From a virus, in the IMG/VR virus record IMGVR_UViG_3300042691_014743, positions 1-35,715 of that record: a stretch of DNA of 35,715 bases, one strand, 5' to 3'. Positions within the stretch are counted from its first letter, which is position 1; the number at the start of each line of letters is the position of its first letter. A program made the position numbers and the translations under genes. Shown here in pieces: positions 14,695-24,573 of the stretch. The notes below the pieces were generated by a model, which was given only the letters and a program-made list of their open reading frames with translations, did not search any database and was not told the DNA's origin.

Positions 14695-16998
14695 ATGAAA
14701 AAGCAAATGACTGTTAAGAAGAGAAGCGGCGAAATGGAAAAGTTTGACGCTGACAAAATCAATAGAGTTTTGGCTTGGGCCTGTCAGGGTATTCCAGATA
14801 CTTCCTTTGAGGAGGTTGGTATGAACGCCAACCTGTCTTTTTTTGACGGAATCTCGTCAAAGGATATCCATAATACAATGATCGAGACCGCAGCTAATTT
14901 GATCTCCGAGGAAAAGCCTCAGTATCAATATGTTGCGTCGCGCCTTTTAAATTACCATCTTCGTAAGGAAGTTTGGGGCGGCAAGAATGCTCCAAAGCTC
15001 ATTGACTTTGTAAAAGACAATATTAAAAATAAAGTCTACGATCCAGAGATTTTAAATTGGTACGATGAGCGTGAGTGGCATAAGCTGGACGAGGCTCTGA
15101 AGCACGACCGTGATTTTAATTTCACCTACGCTGGTATCAAGCAGCTATGTGAGAAGTATCTTGTTCAAAACAGAACCACAAAGAAGCTTTATGAGACCCC
15201 GCAGTTTGCTTATATGCTGATTGCGATGACCTTGTTCAAGGACTATAAGGGGGAGCGAATTAATTATATTAAAAAGGCTTATAATTACTTCAGTCTTCAC
15301 AAGATCAATCTGCCGACTCCAATTATGGCAGGCGTCAGAACCACTCTGAAGTCTTATGCTTCTTGTGCGCTGTTCACTGTTGATGATACTCTTGAGTCCA
15401 TCTTCGCAAACAATAGCGCTATCGGTTTTGCCACTGGCAACCGTTATGGCATTGGCATCAATGCAAGTCGTATTCGTGCCGTAAACTCGCCCGTCAAGGG
15501 CGGAATGGTCAGCCACACTGGTCCCATTCCTTTCTTGAAGATGTTTGAGTCTACTGTGAAGTCTTGCCATCAGAACGGCATTCGCGGCGGCTCTGCAACA
15601 GTCAATGTTGCTTGGTTCCATCACGACATCGAAGAAATTCTTGTCCTCAAGAACAATGCTGGTACAGATGATAATCGCGTTCGTAAGCTCGATTACTGCA
15701 TTGGTTTTGATCGCGTTTTCTATGATCGCCTGATCAAGAACGAGTCAGTTACCCTGTTCTCTTATCACGAAGTTCCCGAGCTTTGGAACTATTTCGGGAT
15801 GCCAGAGTTCAAGGATATTTATGAGGCGGCTGAAAAGACGAAGAGCATTAAGTTCAAAAAGACAGTAAATGCTCGCGAGCTTTTCTATCTCTTCTCCAAA
15901 GAGAGGGTCGAGACTGGCCGTATTTATCTGATGAATGTTGATCACGCCAACACTCACGGCTCTTGGAAGGCACAGGTCGATACTAGCAACCTTTGCCTTG
16001 AGGTAAACCATCCCCTGAAGGCGATCAAGGATCTTAACGATCCCAACGGTGAAATTGGCGTATGCATTTTGTCTGCCGTCAACCTACTTGAAGTAGACAA
16101 GAATGAGATGGAGTCTGTATGCGAAATCATTGTCCGAATGCTCGATTCTCTGATTGACCACCAGAACTACTTTGTTCCCGCTGCCGCAAACTTTGCCAAG
16201 AATCGTCGCAGTCTTGGCGTTGGCGTCACCAACCTTGCTGGTTACCTTGCTGATCTTGGCGTAAAGTATACCGACAAGGAAGCTGCCAATGAAGCCGCTA
16301 AAATTATGGAGCTTGTCAGTTTTAATCTGATCAAGGCTTCAGTAAAGATGGCAGAGGAGTTTGGCGCCTGCAAACTGTTCTCTGAAACTAAGTTCGCTGA
16401 TGGAATCCTACCAATCGATACCTACTGCAAGAATATCGATGAGTTTGTGACCGAGAAGCTCCATTGTGACTGGGAAGCTCTGCGTAAAGACATCAAGAAG
16501 CACGGGATGCGCCATAGCACCCTAACAGCGCTGATGCCTGTCGAGAGCAGTTCTGTAATCCAGTCATCTACCAACGGCATCGAGCCTCCCCGCTCGCTGA
16601 TCTCTTACAAGCGATCAAAGGCTGGCGTTATTCCAGTTGTTGTTCCTCATATGAAGAAGAACAAGGACAAGTATACCCTTGCTTTTGAAATGCCCAACAA
16701 CTCTGGTTATCTCAAGGTTGTCGCCGCTCTTCAGAAGTTCGTCGATATGAGTATCTCGACCAACCTTTACTACAATACCACTCGCTACACTAATAAAATT
16801 CCAAGTCAAGGCGAACTCGTTGGCGATTTAATGCTCGCCTACAAGTATGGAATTAAAAATCTTTATTATACAAACAGCTTTGACGGCGATACTCAGACTG
16901 CATTAAATACAGTTAAACAAGAACTAAAACAGGTAAGCCAACCAGAAGAAGCTCAAGATGATACTCAGGGCTGCGCTGGTGGAGCCTGCACTTTATAA
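14695..16998 (+). CDS. nrdA: class Ia ribonucleotide reductase, large (alpha) subunit
   Basis: A 767-residue enzyme reducing ribonucleoside diphosphates to deoxy forms, with its radical supplied by NrdB. The N-terminal ATP-cone (KKRSGEMEKFDADKINRVLAW...) shows allosteric activity control. Active-site residues are all visible: C224 (YASCALF) and the triad N432-C434-E436 (SNLCLEV), the tyrosine pair in STNLYYNTTRY for radical transfer, and the C-terminal cysteines C760 and C765 (GCAGGACTL), which accept electrons from thioredoxin or glutaredoxin. The residue numbers and length are close to E. coli NrdA (761). I chose ATG 14695; an upstream in-frame start would lie in the promoter. Codons are C-ending and regular, suggesting high expression. 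Confidence 0.97.
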   Translation: MKKQMTVKKRSGEMEKFDADKINRVLAWACQGIPDTSFEEVGMNANLSFFDGISSKDIHNTMIETAANLISEEKPQYQYVASRLLNYHLRKEVWGGKNAPKLIDFVKDNIKNKVYDPEILNWYDEREWHKLDEALKHDRDFNFTYAGIKQLCEKYLVQNRTTKKLYETPQFAYMLIAMTLFKDYKGERINYIKKAYNYFSLHKINLPTPIMAGVRTTLKSYASCALFTVDDTLESIFANNSAIGFATGNRYGIGINASRIRAVNSPVKGGMVSHTGPIPFLKMFESTVKSCHQNGIRGGSATVNVAWFHHDIEEILVLKNNAGTDDNRVRKLDYCIGFDRVFYDRLIKNESVTLFSYHEVPELWNYFGMPEFKDIYEAAEKTKSIKFKKTVNARELFYLFSKERVETGRIYLMNVDHANTHGSWKAQVDTSNLCLEVNHPLKAIKDLNDPNGEIGVCILSAVNLLEVDKNEMESVCEIIVRMLDSLIDHQNYFVPAAANFAKNRRSLGVGVTNLAGYLADLGVKYTDKEAANEAAKIMELVSFNLIKASVKMAEEFGACKLFSETKFADGILPIDTYCKNIDEFVTEKLHCDWEALRKDIKKHGMRHSTLTALMPVESSSVIQSSTNGIEPPRSLISYKRSKAGVIPVVVPHMKKNKDKYTLAFEMPNNSGYLKVVAALQKFVDMSISTNLYYNTTRYTNKIPSQGELVGDLMLAYKYGIKNLYYTNSFDGDTQTALNTVKQELKQVSQPEEAQDDTQGCAGGACTL

Positions 16999-16999
16999 T

Positions 17000-17263
17000 A
17001 TGACACATAAATTCATGAGAAATGCCAATGTCGGCCAAAAGCGTCAATGGCTTATTAAAAAGGGCTACGAGACAGCAAGAACTGCTGATAATGACTATAT
17101 AAATCAACTTTTTGATCTTCACGTTCCAGCTTGGTTTCGTGAAGCAGAAAAGCAGAAGAAAAATAAAAAGAATCCAAAAACCAAAGACTGGAAGATGTGG
17201 CAGGAAACAAATAGGCCTCATCATTTGGGTGGAAATCACGACCGTAGAAGAAACTTAATGTAA
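17000..17263 (+). CDS. small lysine-rich protein between nrdA and nrdB
   Basis: An 87-residue protein, MTHKFMRNANVGQKRQWLIKKGYETARTA..., rich in Lys, Arg, Trp and Asn, with a C-terminal NRPHHLGGNHDRRRNL segment. There is no membrane segment or cysteine. I do not recognise it. It starts one base after the nrdA stop and ends five bases before the nrdB ATG, so it is surely co-transcribed with both. It could be a regulator of the reductase, or an inserted gene unrelated to it; nothing in the sequence decides. An upstream in-frame start at 16958 lies inside nrdA and has no support. Confidence 0.7.
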   Translation: MTHKFMRNANVGQKRQWLIKKGYETARTADNDYINQLFDLHVPAWFREAEKQKKNKKNPKTKDWKMWQETNRPHHLGGNHDRRRNLM

Positions 17264-17268
17264 TAATT

Positions 17269-18324
17269 ATGAAAACCGTACTGAATACAGTCAACCTCGA
17301 CTCTCTTAAACAGCCCCTCTTTCTTGGCGAAGACTTGGCTATTCAGCGGTATGACCGCCTGAAGTATCCCAAGTTTTACGAACTGTACGACCAGCAGATT
17401 AACTTCTTCTGGCGTCCACAGGAGGTGAATCTTACTAAGGATGCCGCAGACTACAAGACACTCTCTCCCGAAGAGAAGTTTGTTTTCGATAGCAATCTGC
17501 GCTTTCAGACAATGACCGACTCTATGTTGAGTCGCAGCATCAATTCTCTCTCTAAGTACGTAAGTAACCCAGAGCTTGAGATTTGTATGAATGTCTGGTC
17601 ATTCTTTGAGACCGTTCATAGCAACAGCTATACATACATCCTGCAAAACGTTCACCCAGATGCCACTAAGTTCTTTGATTCTATTTTAGAGGATAAGGAG
17701 ATCGTTAAACGAGCGCAGGCTATTTCAAATCGCTATGACGCCCTGCTGAATACTAAGAGCGACGATCCTCGTCAGCAGATCTTTGAGGCTCTGCTGGCCA
17801 CCCAAATCACAGAAGGCGTCACATTCTATGTTTCGTTTGCTTGCTCGTTCTACTTTGGTTATCGCGGAAAGATGGAGGGTAACGCAAAGATTATCAATCT
17901 TATTTCGCGAGATGAGAATCTGCACGTTGCCATCAGCCACAATATCCTAAAGATTCTACGCGATCAACCCAAGGAAGGCTTTCAAGACATTGTCAAGAAG
18001 AATGAAGACCGTATCTACGAAGCTTATAAGATGGCGGTTGAGTCAGAAAAAGACTGGGCCGACTACTTGTTCTCTAAGGGCAACCTTGTGGGCCTTACCT
18101 CTGATTCACTCAAGCACTATGTTGAGTGGCTTGCCGACAATAGACTAACATCAATGGGTTATAAAAGAATTTATAATACTAAGTCTAATCCGCTAGCTGG
18201 TTGGCTTGACAGTTTCTATGATAGCAAGAAGATTCAAGTTGCCCCGCAGGAGACTGAGATCTCATCCTATGTTAAGGGAGTAGATAGCAAGATTGATGAA
18301 TCAGTATTTGATATAAAACTTTAA
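17269..18324 (+). CDS. nrdB: class Ia ribonucleotide reductase, small (beta) subunit
   Basis: A 351-residue radical-generating partner of NrdA. Di-iron ligands are D84 (TMTDSM), E114 and H117 (FFETVHSNSYT), E182 (TEGVTFYVSFAC), and E216 and H219 (RDENLHV). The radical tyrosine is Y121, four residues after H117 as in E. coli (Y122), so this is the tyrosyl-radical type and not the metal-only type. It starts five bases after the small unknown gene. Its TAA at 18322-18324 is directly followed by the stop codon of the tail-tip gene on the other strand, with no base between. Confidence 0.97.
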   Translation: MKTVLNTVNLDSLKQPLFLGEDLAIQRYDRLKYPKFYELYDQQINFFWRPQEVNLTKDAADYKTLSPEEKFVFDSNLRFQTMTDSMLSRSINSLSKYVSNPELEICMNVWSFFETVHSNSYTYILQNVHPDATKFFDSILEDKEIVKRAQAISNRYDALLNTKSDDPRQQIFEALLATQITEGVTFYVSFACSFYFGYRGKMEGNAKIINLISRDENLHVAISHNILKILRDQPKEGFQDIVKKNEDRIYEAYKMAVESEKDWADYLFSKGNLVGLTSDSLKHYVEWLADNRLTSMGYKRIYNTKSNPLAGWLDSFYDSKKIQVAPQETEISSYVKGVDSKIDESVFDIKL

Positions 18325-21300
18325 TTATCTTTCAAGAAATAGGCTATCGCCTCTTGGATCGTACCATTCTCCATCTGCTCTAATTATATCGCTTCTTTCA
18401 CCAGGGCGAATAACAGATATTTCTTTGCCGTCCGCATCTTGAATATAAATATCTTTGTCGCCCGCATTAATAATTGAAGCGGTTGACCCTTCATCAACTG
18501 CTGCTGGAAGACTTAATGTTGAAGCACTTGCTGTATCAGCTAAGATAGTAGTATTTAAATTTTCTTCTGTAAGTGGAGTTATTATTTCTACTCTTTTTAC
18601 TTTGCCGCCAGAGCCTGAAACAGCAGTTCCATTATAAATAAATTCTACTCCAACAGCTGGGCTTGTGTTACAGCCTATGTCGCTCCAATTTATTGATGTC
18701 CCAAGTTCAATTATTTTATATTTATAGTCTTTTGTTAAACTAGCAGTTGTTGGGACAAATTCTTCATTTTCATTTCTACCTCCATTAAATGTAGTTCTTT
18801 CTATTTGTCTGGATGCTCTTTGTATTGGAGCTTCCTCTAAATAGCCGCTAACTACATCAGAGAGGACACCTGGTCCAAAATCATCCCAAGGAATAAATCT
18901 AAAGTAGTACCAAACTCCAGTTTGTAAATCATTTGATACTCTAAGTTCGTTCATATAGGATCTAGTTTTATAGATTGGATTATATTTATATAAATTTGTA
19001 TTGTTAACTGTGTCAGCGACAAATGATCCAGAGAGTCCAGTATAAACATCAACCGACCAAACATCTTTATTTGAAAAAGGAGAATAGCAGTTAAATTTTA
19101 TTTCTCCCTTTGAAACTTCTTCTGTTAAGACCGTAAATGTAACTCCAGAAAATCCAGTTTTATTAACTGGAATTTGCGAAAGATCTGCTACACCCAAAGT
19201 ATTTACTGCTATTTTTGGCACTTCTCTTCCTTCCTTAAAGCCGTATTGGTTATAATGATCAGCGCCCCAAACTTCTATCACTGTATCTTTACCATACCTT
19301 TCGTAATTTGTGATTAAATCATTATAAGAATAAACATAACCTCTCCAGTCATCGCTGCCGCCTCCTATATATGTTATGTTTATGCCAGTCCTATAAGTAG
19401 AGCCATCTAAATATGTAGCATGCTTAAATGCTCCAGAAATATGCGAAAACATAATTTCTGTATTTGGATCTTCGCTTCTGAGGAGATTATTACTTGGCGT
19501 TCTTCTTAATCCTGAACCTAAAATACCGTCCGCTCCACTTCCCCAAACAGCTATTCCAGTCTTAGATACATTTCCATAATATCCAGAAAGAATATAGTAA
19601 GGAGAATTCTGATAAGAATCAATAACATCTATTCTAGAATATGACGGCTTAACATTATAAGCCATAAATGTTCCAGTTTTGCTCTGACTAGTGTTATCTG
19701 TTACAACGACTCTAAGCCCTAAATTTCTTGAAGGAAGGACATTTCTCAAATCCGACGCCTCTCTACTTACTAGCCTTTTATTATCTGTTTCAGAAATAGA
19801 AAGAGAGAATTTATCATAAGGCTCTATGAGGGGAGTTAATGGCTGATATGCTTCATCAAGCACCTGTACAGATACTTTAGGTGGCAAGTCAATAAATGGA
19901 TTTTCCAACATTCTTTCTACAGAATCAATAATCCCGCCAGTTGGATCAACATATTTCCATCTAAAAGTTAGATTTTTTGAAGTAAAGTTTCCATTGCCAT
20001 TACCAGAAACACCAATTCCAGCAGCATTAGATATTTTATACAAGATGCTATTTGTATCAGCAGTATCAATAGTAAATCCTGTGGGAATTGTAGATGTTAT
20101 TGGAAACAAGCCTCCAGCACCAGAGCCGCTTAGGGTTGGGCTTGGCAAAACCATAATTCCAGTATTCCCACGAGAATCTGATAAAAATTTATATATAAGA
20201 CCTTGAGCATAAACATCAATATCATATTGGCCCCAGATTCGATTTATTGGAATACTTAAAGAAGTGACACCTGACGCTGTTGTATAAGGTTCAGATATTG
20301 AATCTCCTTCTGCTGGGGTAGAGTAGTCTGGCCTAGATACATAAATCTTGTATCCTAAAATTGGGCTTGTACTTGCTGACCAAGAAATATTTATTCCAGT
20401 GGGAACCGCGCCATCATACGTGAGACCAGTTGATGTTATAGAAACTCCATTAGGCTTTATAACTTTGTCAAATGGCGATTGGACATAAACAGATGGAGAT
20501 GTATTTAAAATATCTTTTTCAATAAACTCTTCTTTATTTGGATAAAATTCTACAGCAGCGATTGAATAAAGATTAGCCTCATCTTCTTTTACCCCTATCG
20601 TTTTGTAGAGTTGAGGCTCAACGCCTGATCCACTCAAAACATAAAGACTACCGGGTGGTATTCTATCCGTATTTGTAGGATTTTTATTAATTGATAAATC
20701 ATAAAATCCCCTTGGAAATCCGGTGCCATAAACTAAACCGCTATATCCAAGACCGCTAGATTCTGGAAGCTGCGCGATATTACTCTGTCCTATAGATCCG
20801 TTTCCTACGTAGACATCAATGCCAATATCCTTAAAAGCTCCTGATATGTGGGACGCAGTTAAAGTTTGATCTATATAAACCTTACCAGTCCCATAAAAAT
20901 CTTTTGGAAAACCTACTGTTGAATAGCCTTCGTTATTTCCAATGGCCCATTTTGATGCCGCACTATTTGAAGAATTATAATCAGTAGAAAAAGTAGAAGA
21001 CGTATGAGACCTTGTACAAACATATGGGACAGAAACTCCCCCGTTGGTAACTTTTACCTTATTACCTATTGAATAAGCCGTTGCAGTTGTCCATTCTGCA
21101 AAAGCAGACTCCTGCCTATTTCCAACGTCAGCTTGCATTATTGTATAGAAAGGGCGCAGTCTAGAATAAGCTAACAAATCTCTATAGGCAAATCTGATTT
21201 TACCAGTTTCAGAACTACCTTTGGAAGCTCTTTCTAATATTCTGTAGCCGCCTTTTACAAAGGCAGCAGCGTATCCAAAACTAGATGAGGTTGAAGAAAT

Positions 21301-23985
21301 ATCGTCTCCAATTTGATAAATTTCAGTCGCTGCGGCTCCCGTAGACCATACTGAGTCTGGAGAAAAAGAATTACTTATTTGATTTCCTCTTGTATAAACA
21401 ATAAGGACATCTCCATTATTTGAACCAACTCCTGTATGAACGGTATTTGTCCAAAATTCATTTAAATTAGTTAATGTTCCAGACGCCTCGACAGCCCCCA
21501 AAGATGAAATTCTAAACATTCTAATTTCATTAGAGCTAGAAACACCAGTTAAAGTATTATTTATTCTCAGCGTGCTATTTGAAGAAGATGAAAATTCAAT
21601 ATCCGCCGTCCAATTTGGTATAGTATCTATTATTTGCCCAGTTCCACCTGAGCCTGAAAATGTAATATCTATATCATTTGCAGAGAATACATCTACAACA
21701 TTTTGGTATTTTATTGAATCTGTTATTGGATTGCCTTCAAATACTGTTTGAGGAGGAAATTTATAAACTAATCCAGTGAGCACTGTTTCTCCGGTTATAG
21801 CCCCTGCACCAGAAATTCTACCTACAACTGGATAAACTTCCGTTTTTGCAGAAAGCCCCAAAAACTCCCCTCTCACAAGAACATCTGTATAATCATGCCC
21901 ATATGATTCTGATGCTGTTATTTTGTGTATGTTATATTTTTTAACTTGCGACTGTCTTCTTGACCTTATGTGATCAAGATTTCCAGAAAAATTACCATCT
22001 GCTCCGGTTAAATTATTTAAGTCTGAAACTGAATAACTACCAGATGGAACATGAATATAAATTCCAGAAGCTAAACCATTTTCAATTTTTCCGTCAATAA
22101 CTATTCTGTCCAGCCAAACATCTTCGCCCTGTAACGATCCTGGCTGCCCTGGAATGCCTATAACCATTTCCTTAGATATATATTCTACTTGTTGTTGAAC
22201 GTTTATTACCCTCCCAAATGTTTTCCCAACATTTCTTACCTCATCGCTGACAGCAAATATATCACCAGGCTGAAGATACGCAGCTTCAAGACCGGCGGTA
22301 AAAGTAATAGCGTCAGACTCAAACATTGCCCCAAATAAAATATATCTTCCAATTCTTCTAGCTTCAGATCTTGAAGTGCAGCCAGCAGCATTTACTTTGA
22401 ATGGATTTAAGCCAAATTTTCTAATGCCATCTGGATCTTCAATCAATTCCATTTTTGTTTTAAAGTCATCATATTTGTCATTATAAACAACTTCAACACT
22501 TGTAAAACGCTTATTTTTTGCAACCTCGCTATAATTAAATATACCATCTTTTACATTAGAGTTGCCAAAAAACATAACAGGCTGTTTAGGACGATCTGCA
22601 AAGAAAGAAAATCCTTCGGTACTCCAATATATTATTCCCTTGAAAGTAGTGGCAATTTCTTGAACGACCTTAAACGCTTCGTCCTTATTGTAAAACATAA
22701 TATTACAGGTGTATCTTGGCTCAAGACCACCTTTGCCATCTGGAACTCCTACAAATTTACCATTATCATCAACAGCATCACAGTATCTGCCAATATCATA
22801 AAGCGTCCACTTATCTATAGAGTACAGATCTATGTAGTTGCCCAAACCGTAATTAACATCAGTAAGAATATCATAAAGAACCCAAGCAGGATTATCTGTC
22901 CACGCGATTTTGAAAGTTCCATCCCAATCGCCGTAATATATTCTATTGCTATCGTAAAAATTGTTCGTGCAAAACTGTTGCAGCTTAATATCAGAGTCAT
23001 GCTGCATATTAAAAGAGCCGCCACCGCTATCGTCACTAAGCTCTCTAAGTGTTCTTGTGCCAGAAAATTGTGCATCTGCGTAAAAATAATATAATTGTAT
23101 GCAGTTTTCTCTAGCGTGGTTAAGCAAAACTTGATAAGTAGATGGCTGCATTATTTCTGGGGTCGATCCAGAAAAATAAATAACTTTTCTAACTGTATTT
23201 TTCCAAATTCTTTCTAAGGTATAATCTTCTGACTTTGTTCCTACTTCATCGGTTAAACTAAATTGGCTTTTTCTTAAAAAGAAATTTGCTATAGCGGTTT
23301 CTGCGGGGTCAACAGCTGGACTCAATTGCTTGTTGTCAGCCAAAGCGTCCATTAGTCTTTTATGCAAGTTTGTCTGATTCGCGCCTGTTGAGTCTGGAAC
23401 CTCTAGTTCAAAAAACAAATCTGTTTCAAAGTATGTAAAATTTTTTATTGTTTCTTGTGTTTTTTCATTTACAATTGTATCTGTTCCTTCAGCAGCAGTT
23501 TGCCAAATTGAAGCTCTTATATTGGTATAGCCAGAAATTAATTTTGCCAAAAACTCTCTTAGGTTTCTTTTTATCAAAGACCTCATCGCAAAATTCATAT
23601 TTTGATCTATCAAAAAGATTACATCAAGCGTAGTCGGGTTACCTTGATAGTTTGGACTTGAATAAACATAACGACGATCTAATCCATTACCGCCCAAAGG
23701 AAAATAATTAGAAGGAACTTTAACCTTCTTCATCTTTACGTCGTATTCTCTTGCAGGAACATTGGCAAACGTTCTTGAATCAAACTTTAATCCAATATGG
23801 GCCGTCAGGGGATATGAAAAATTTCTATCAATAATTTCATAAATAGCATCTACGCCGATACTCTTTTTAACTAATGGGCTGACAGTTTCCGCAGAAGTTC
23901 TTTGAATAGTCAAAAAACGATCCCTACCATCAACAGATGGAGGCAAAGTAATTCCTTCCTTACTCGGTAGGTTATCAATTGACAT
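18325..23985 (-). CDS. giant tail-tip/host-specificity protein, lambda J-like C-terminal portion, with inserted vWA-like domain
   Basis: An 1886-residue central tail-tip protein. About 1-115 and 335-640 match the hub part of lambda J-type proteins: NPAWVLYDILTDVNYGLG, CDAVDDNG, YTCNIMF, VVQEIATTFKGIIYWS, and ARRIGRYILFGAMFESDAITFTAGLEAAYLQPGDIFAV. A region of about 215 residues in between (about 117-330) looks like a von Willebrand A domain, beginning TTLDVIFLIDQNMNFAM and closing TLRELSDDSGGGSF. Its MIDAS is degenerate (D127-x-N129-x-N131). Further on are a CBM5/12-like module (about 960-1010, YSIGNKVKV...YVCTRSHTSS), an FN3 domain (about 1178-1270), and near 1750-1800 a short module shared with the I-like protein. 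It should contact the host receptor during adsorption. It is last in the tail-tip operon, and the J N-terminal part is encoded separately two genes upstream. Confidence 0.85.
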   Translation of the reverse strand: MSIDNLPSKEGITLPPSVDGRDRFLTIQRTSAETVSPLVKKSIGVDAIYEIIDRNFSYPLTAHIGLKFDSRTFANVPAREYDVKMKKVKVPSNYFPLGGNGLDRRYVYSSPNYQGNPTTLDVIFLIDQNMNFAMRSLIKRNLREFLAKLISGYTNIRASIWQTAAEGTDTIVNEKTQETIKNFTYFETDLFFELEVPDSTGANQTNLHKRLMDALADNKQLSPAVDPAETAIANFFLRKSQFSLTDEVGTKSEDYTLERIWKNTVRKVIYFSGSTPEIMQPSTYQVLLNHARENCIQLYYFYADAQFSGTRTLRELSDDSGGGSFNMQHDSDIKLQQFCTNNFYDSNRIYYGDWDGTFKIAWTDNPAWVLYDILTDVNYGLGNYIDLYSIDKWTLYDIGRYCDAVDDNGKFVGVPDGKGGLEPRYTCNIMFYNKDEAFKVVQEIATTFKGIIYWSTEGFSFFADRPKQPVMFFGNSNVKDGIFNYSEVAKNKRFTSVEVVYNDKYDDFKTKMELIEDPDGIRKFGLNPFKVNAAGCTSRSEARRIGRYILFGAMFESDAITFTAGLEAAYLQPGDIFAVSDEVRNVGKTFGRVINVQQQVEYISKEMVIGIPGQPGSLQGEDVWLDRIVIDGKIENGLASGIYIHVPSGSYSVSDLNNLTGADGNFSGNLDHIRSRRQSQVKKYNIHKITASESYGHDYTDVLVRGEFLGLSAKTEVYPVVGRISGAGAITGETVLTGLVYKFPPQTVFEGNPITDSIKYQNVVDVFSANDIDITFSGSGGTGQIIDTIPNWTADIEFSSSSNSTLRINNTLTGVSSSNEIRMFRISSLGAVEASGTLTNLNEFWTNTVHTGVGSNNGDVLIVYTRGNQISNSFSPDSVWSTGAAATEIYQIGDDISSTSSSFGYAAAFVKGGYRILERASKGSSETGKIRFAYRDLLAYSRLRPFYTIMQADVGNRQESAFAEWTTATAYSIGNKVKVTNGGVSVPYVCTRSHTSSTFSTDYNSSNSAASKWAIGNNEGYSTVGFPKDFYGTGKVYIDQTLTASHISGAFKDIGIDVYVGNGSIGQSNIAQLPESSGLGYSGLVYGTGFPRGFYDLSINKNPTNTDRIPPGSLYVLSGSGVEPQLYKTIGVKEDEANLYSIAAVEFYPNKEEFIEKDILNTSPSVYVQSPFDKVIKPNGVSITSTGLTYDGAVPTGINISWSASTSPILGYKIYVSRPDYSTPAEGDSISEPYTTASGVTSLSIPINRIWGQYDIDVYAQGLIYKFLSDSRGNTGIMVLPSPTLSGSGAGGLFPITSTIPTGFTIDTADTNSILYKISNAAGIGVSGNGNGNFTSKNLTFRWKYVDPTGGIIDSVERMLENPFIDLPPKVSVQVLDEAYQPLTPLIEPYDKFSLSISETDNKRLVSREASDLRNVLPSRNLGLRVVVTDNTSQSKTGTFMAYNVKPSYSRIDVIDSYQNSPYYILSGYYGNVSKTGIAVWGSGADGILGSGLRRTPSNNLLRSEDPNTEIMFSHISGAFKHATYLDGSTYRTGINITYIGGGSDDWRGYVYSYNDLITNYERYGKDTVIEVWGADHYNQYGFKEGREVPKIAVNTLGVADLSQIPVNKTGFSGVTFTVLTEEVSKGEIKFNCYSPFSNKDVWSVDVYTGLSGSFVADTVNNTNLYKYNPIYKTRSYMNELRVSNDLQTGVWYYFRFIPWDDFGPGVLSDVVSGYLEEAPIQRASRQIERTTFNGGRNENEEFVPTTASLTKDYKYKIIELGTSINWSDIGCNTSPAVGVEFIYNGTAVSGSGGKVKRVEIITPLTEENLNTTILADTASASTLSLPAAVDEGSTASIINAGDKDIYIQDADGKEISVIRPGERSDIIRADGEWYDPRGDSLFLER

Positions 23986-24001
23986 ATAATTATATTAAAT
24001 T

Positions 24002-24553
24002 CTAAGCTATTATTGTAAACTCTCTTTCGTCATTAGTAGCGCCAGATGCAGTTAGACGAACTGATGGATTATCTGGAGAATGAGCGTCTATGTAAACTCG
24101 ATGCACACCAAGAGAAAGCCTTGAAGTAATTTCAGCTGGAATCGCAAAACTGAATGTTCCATCATCATTTATTTCAGAAGCTTTACATTCTACCTGATAT
24201 GCGGGAAGACTATCTGGAGGAGCACTTCTTGCTATATCAATTTGTGCAATAATTTTTATCGCTGGCTTTATAGCCAAAACGCTAGCTCCACTTACGAGTT
24301 TATAAGTTGCAGTTCCAGATAGAGTTATGGCTGTACCCCTGTTAAAAGTTGAACCAGATAAAGAATTAAATATCGCAGAGGTAGAACTTTGGCCTACTGG
24401 CAGAGCCGAATATACGATTCTATCAAACGCTGGCGGAATATATTCAGCATCTTGTCTTTTTCTAAGGGCGTATATAATTGGCAAAATATCAGAATAATTT
24501 CTTGAATTTATTCTTTTAGCTAAAAATTCTTCGTATGTTTGTGGTAAGGGCAT
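24002..24553 (-). CDS. tail-tip accessory protein with Ig-like half (unrecognised)
   Basis: A 183-residue protein. A helical N-terminus (TYEEFLAKRINSRNYSDILPIIYALRKRQDAEYIPPAFDRIVY) is followed by beta strands of an immunoglobulin-like type (TAITLSGTATYKLVSGASVLAIKPAIKIIAQIDIA, FSFAIPAEITSRLSLGVHRVYIDAHSPDN). It lies between the two J-like genes, 20 bases after the first and 16 bases before the second, so it probably joins them in the tail tip. I do not recognise a named family. Confidence 0.7.
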   Translation of the reverse strand: MPLPQTYEEFLAKRINSRNYSDILPIIYALRKRQDAEYIPPAFDRIVYSALPVGQSSTSAIFNSLSGSTFNRGTAITLSGTATYKLVSGASVLAIKPAIKIIAQIDIARSAPPDSLPAYQVECKASEINDDGTFSFAIPAEITSRLSLGVHRVYIDAHSPDNPSVRLTASGATNDEREFTIIA

Positions 24554-24573
24554 TGAATTATTTTAATAGAAGA

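Noticed and set aside
15145-15624. 159-residue open frame on the minus strand within nrdA
   Set aside because: Shadow of nrdA, whose active-site residues are all in the other frame.
22660-23094. 144-residue open frame on the plus strand opposite the J-like gene
   Set aside because: Antisense shadow of a well supported coding region; no ribosome site or recognisable domain.
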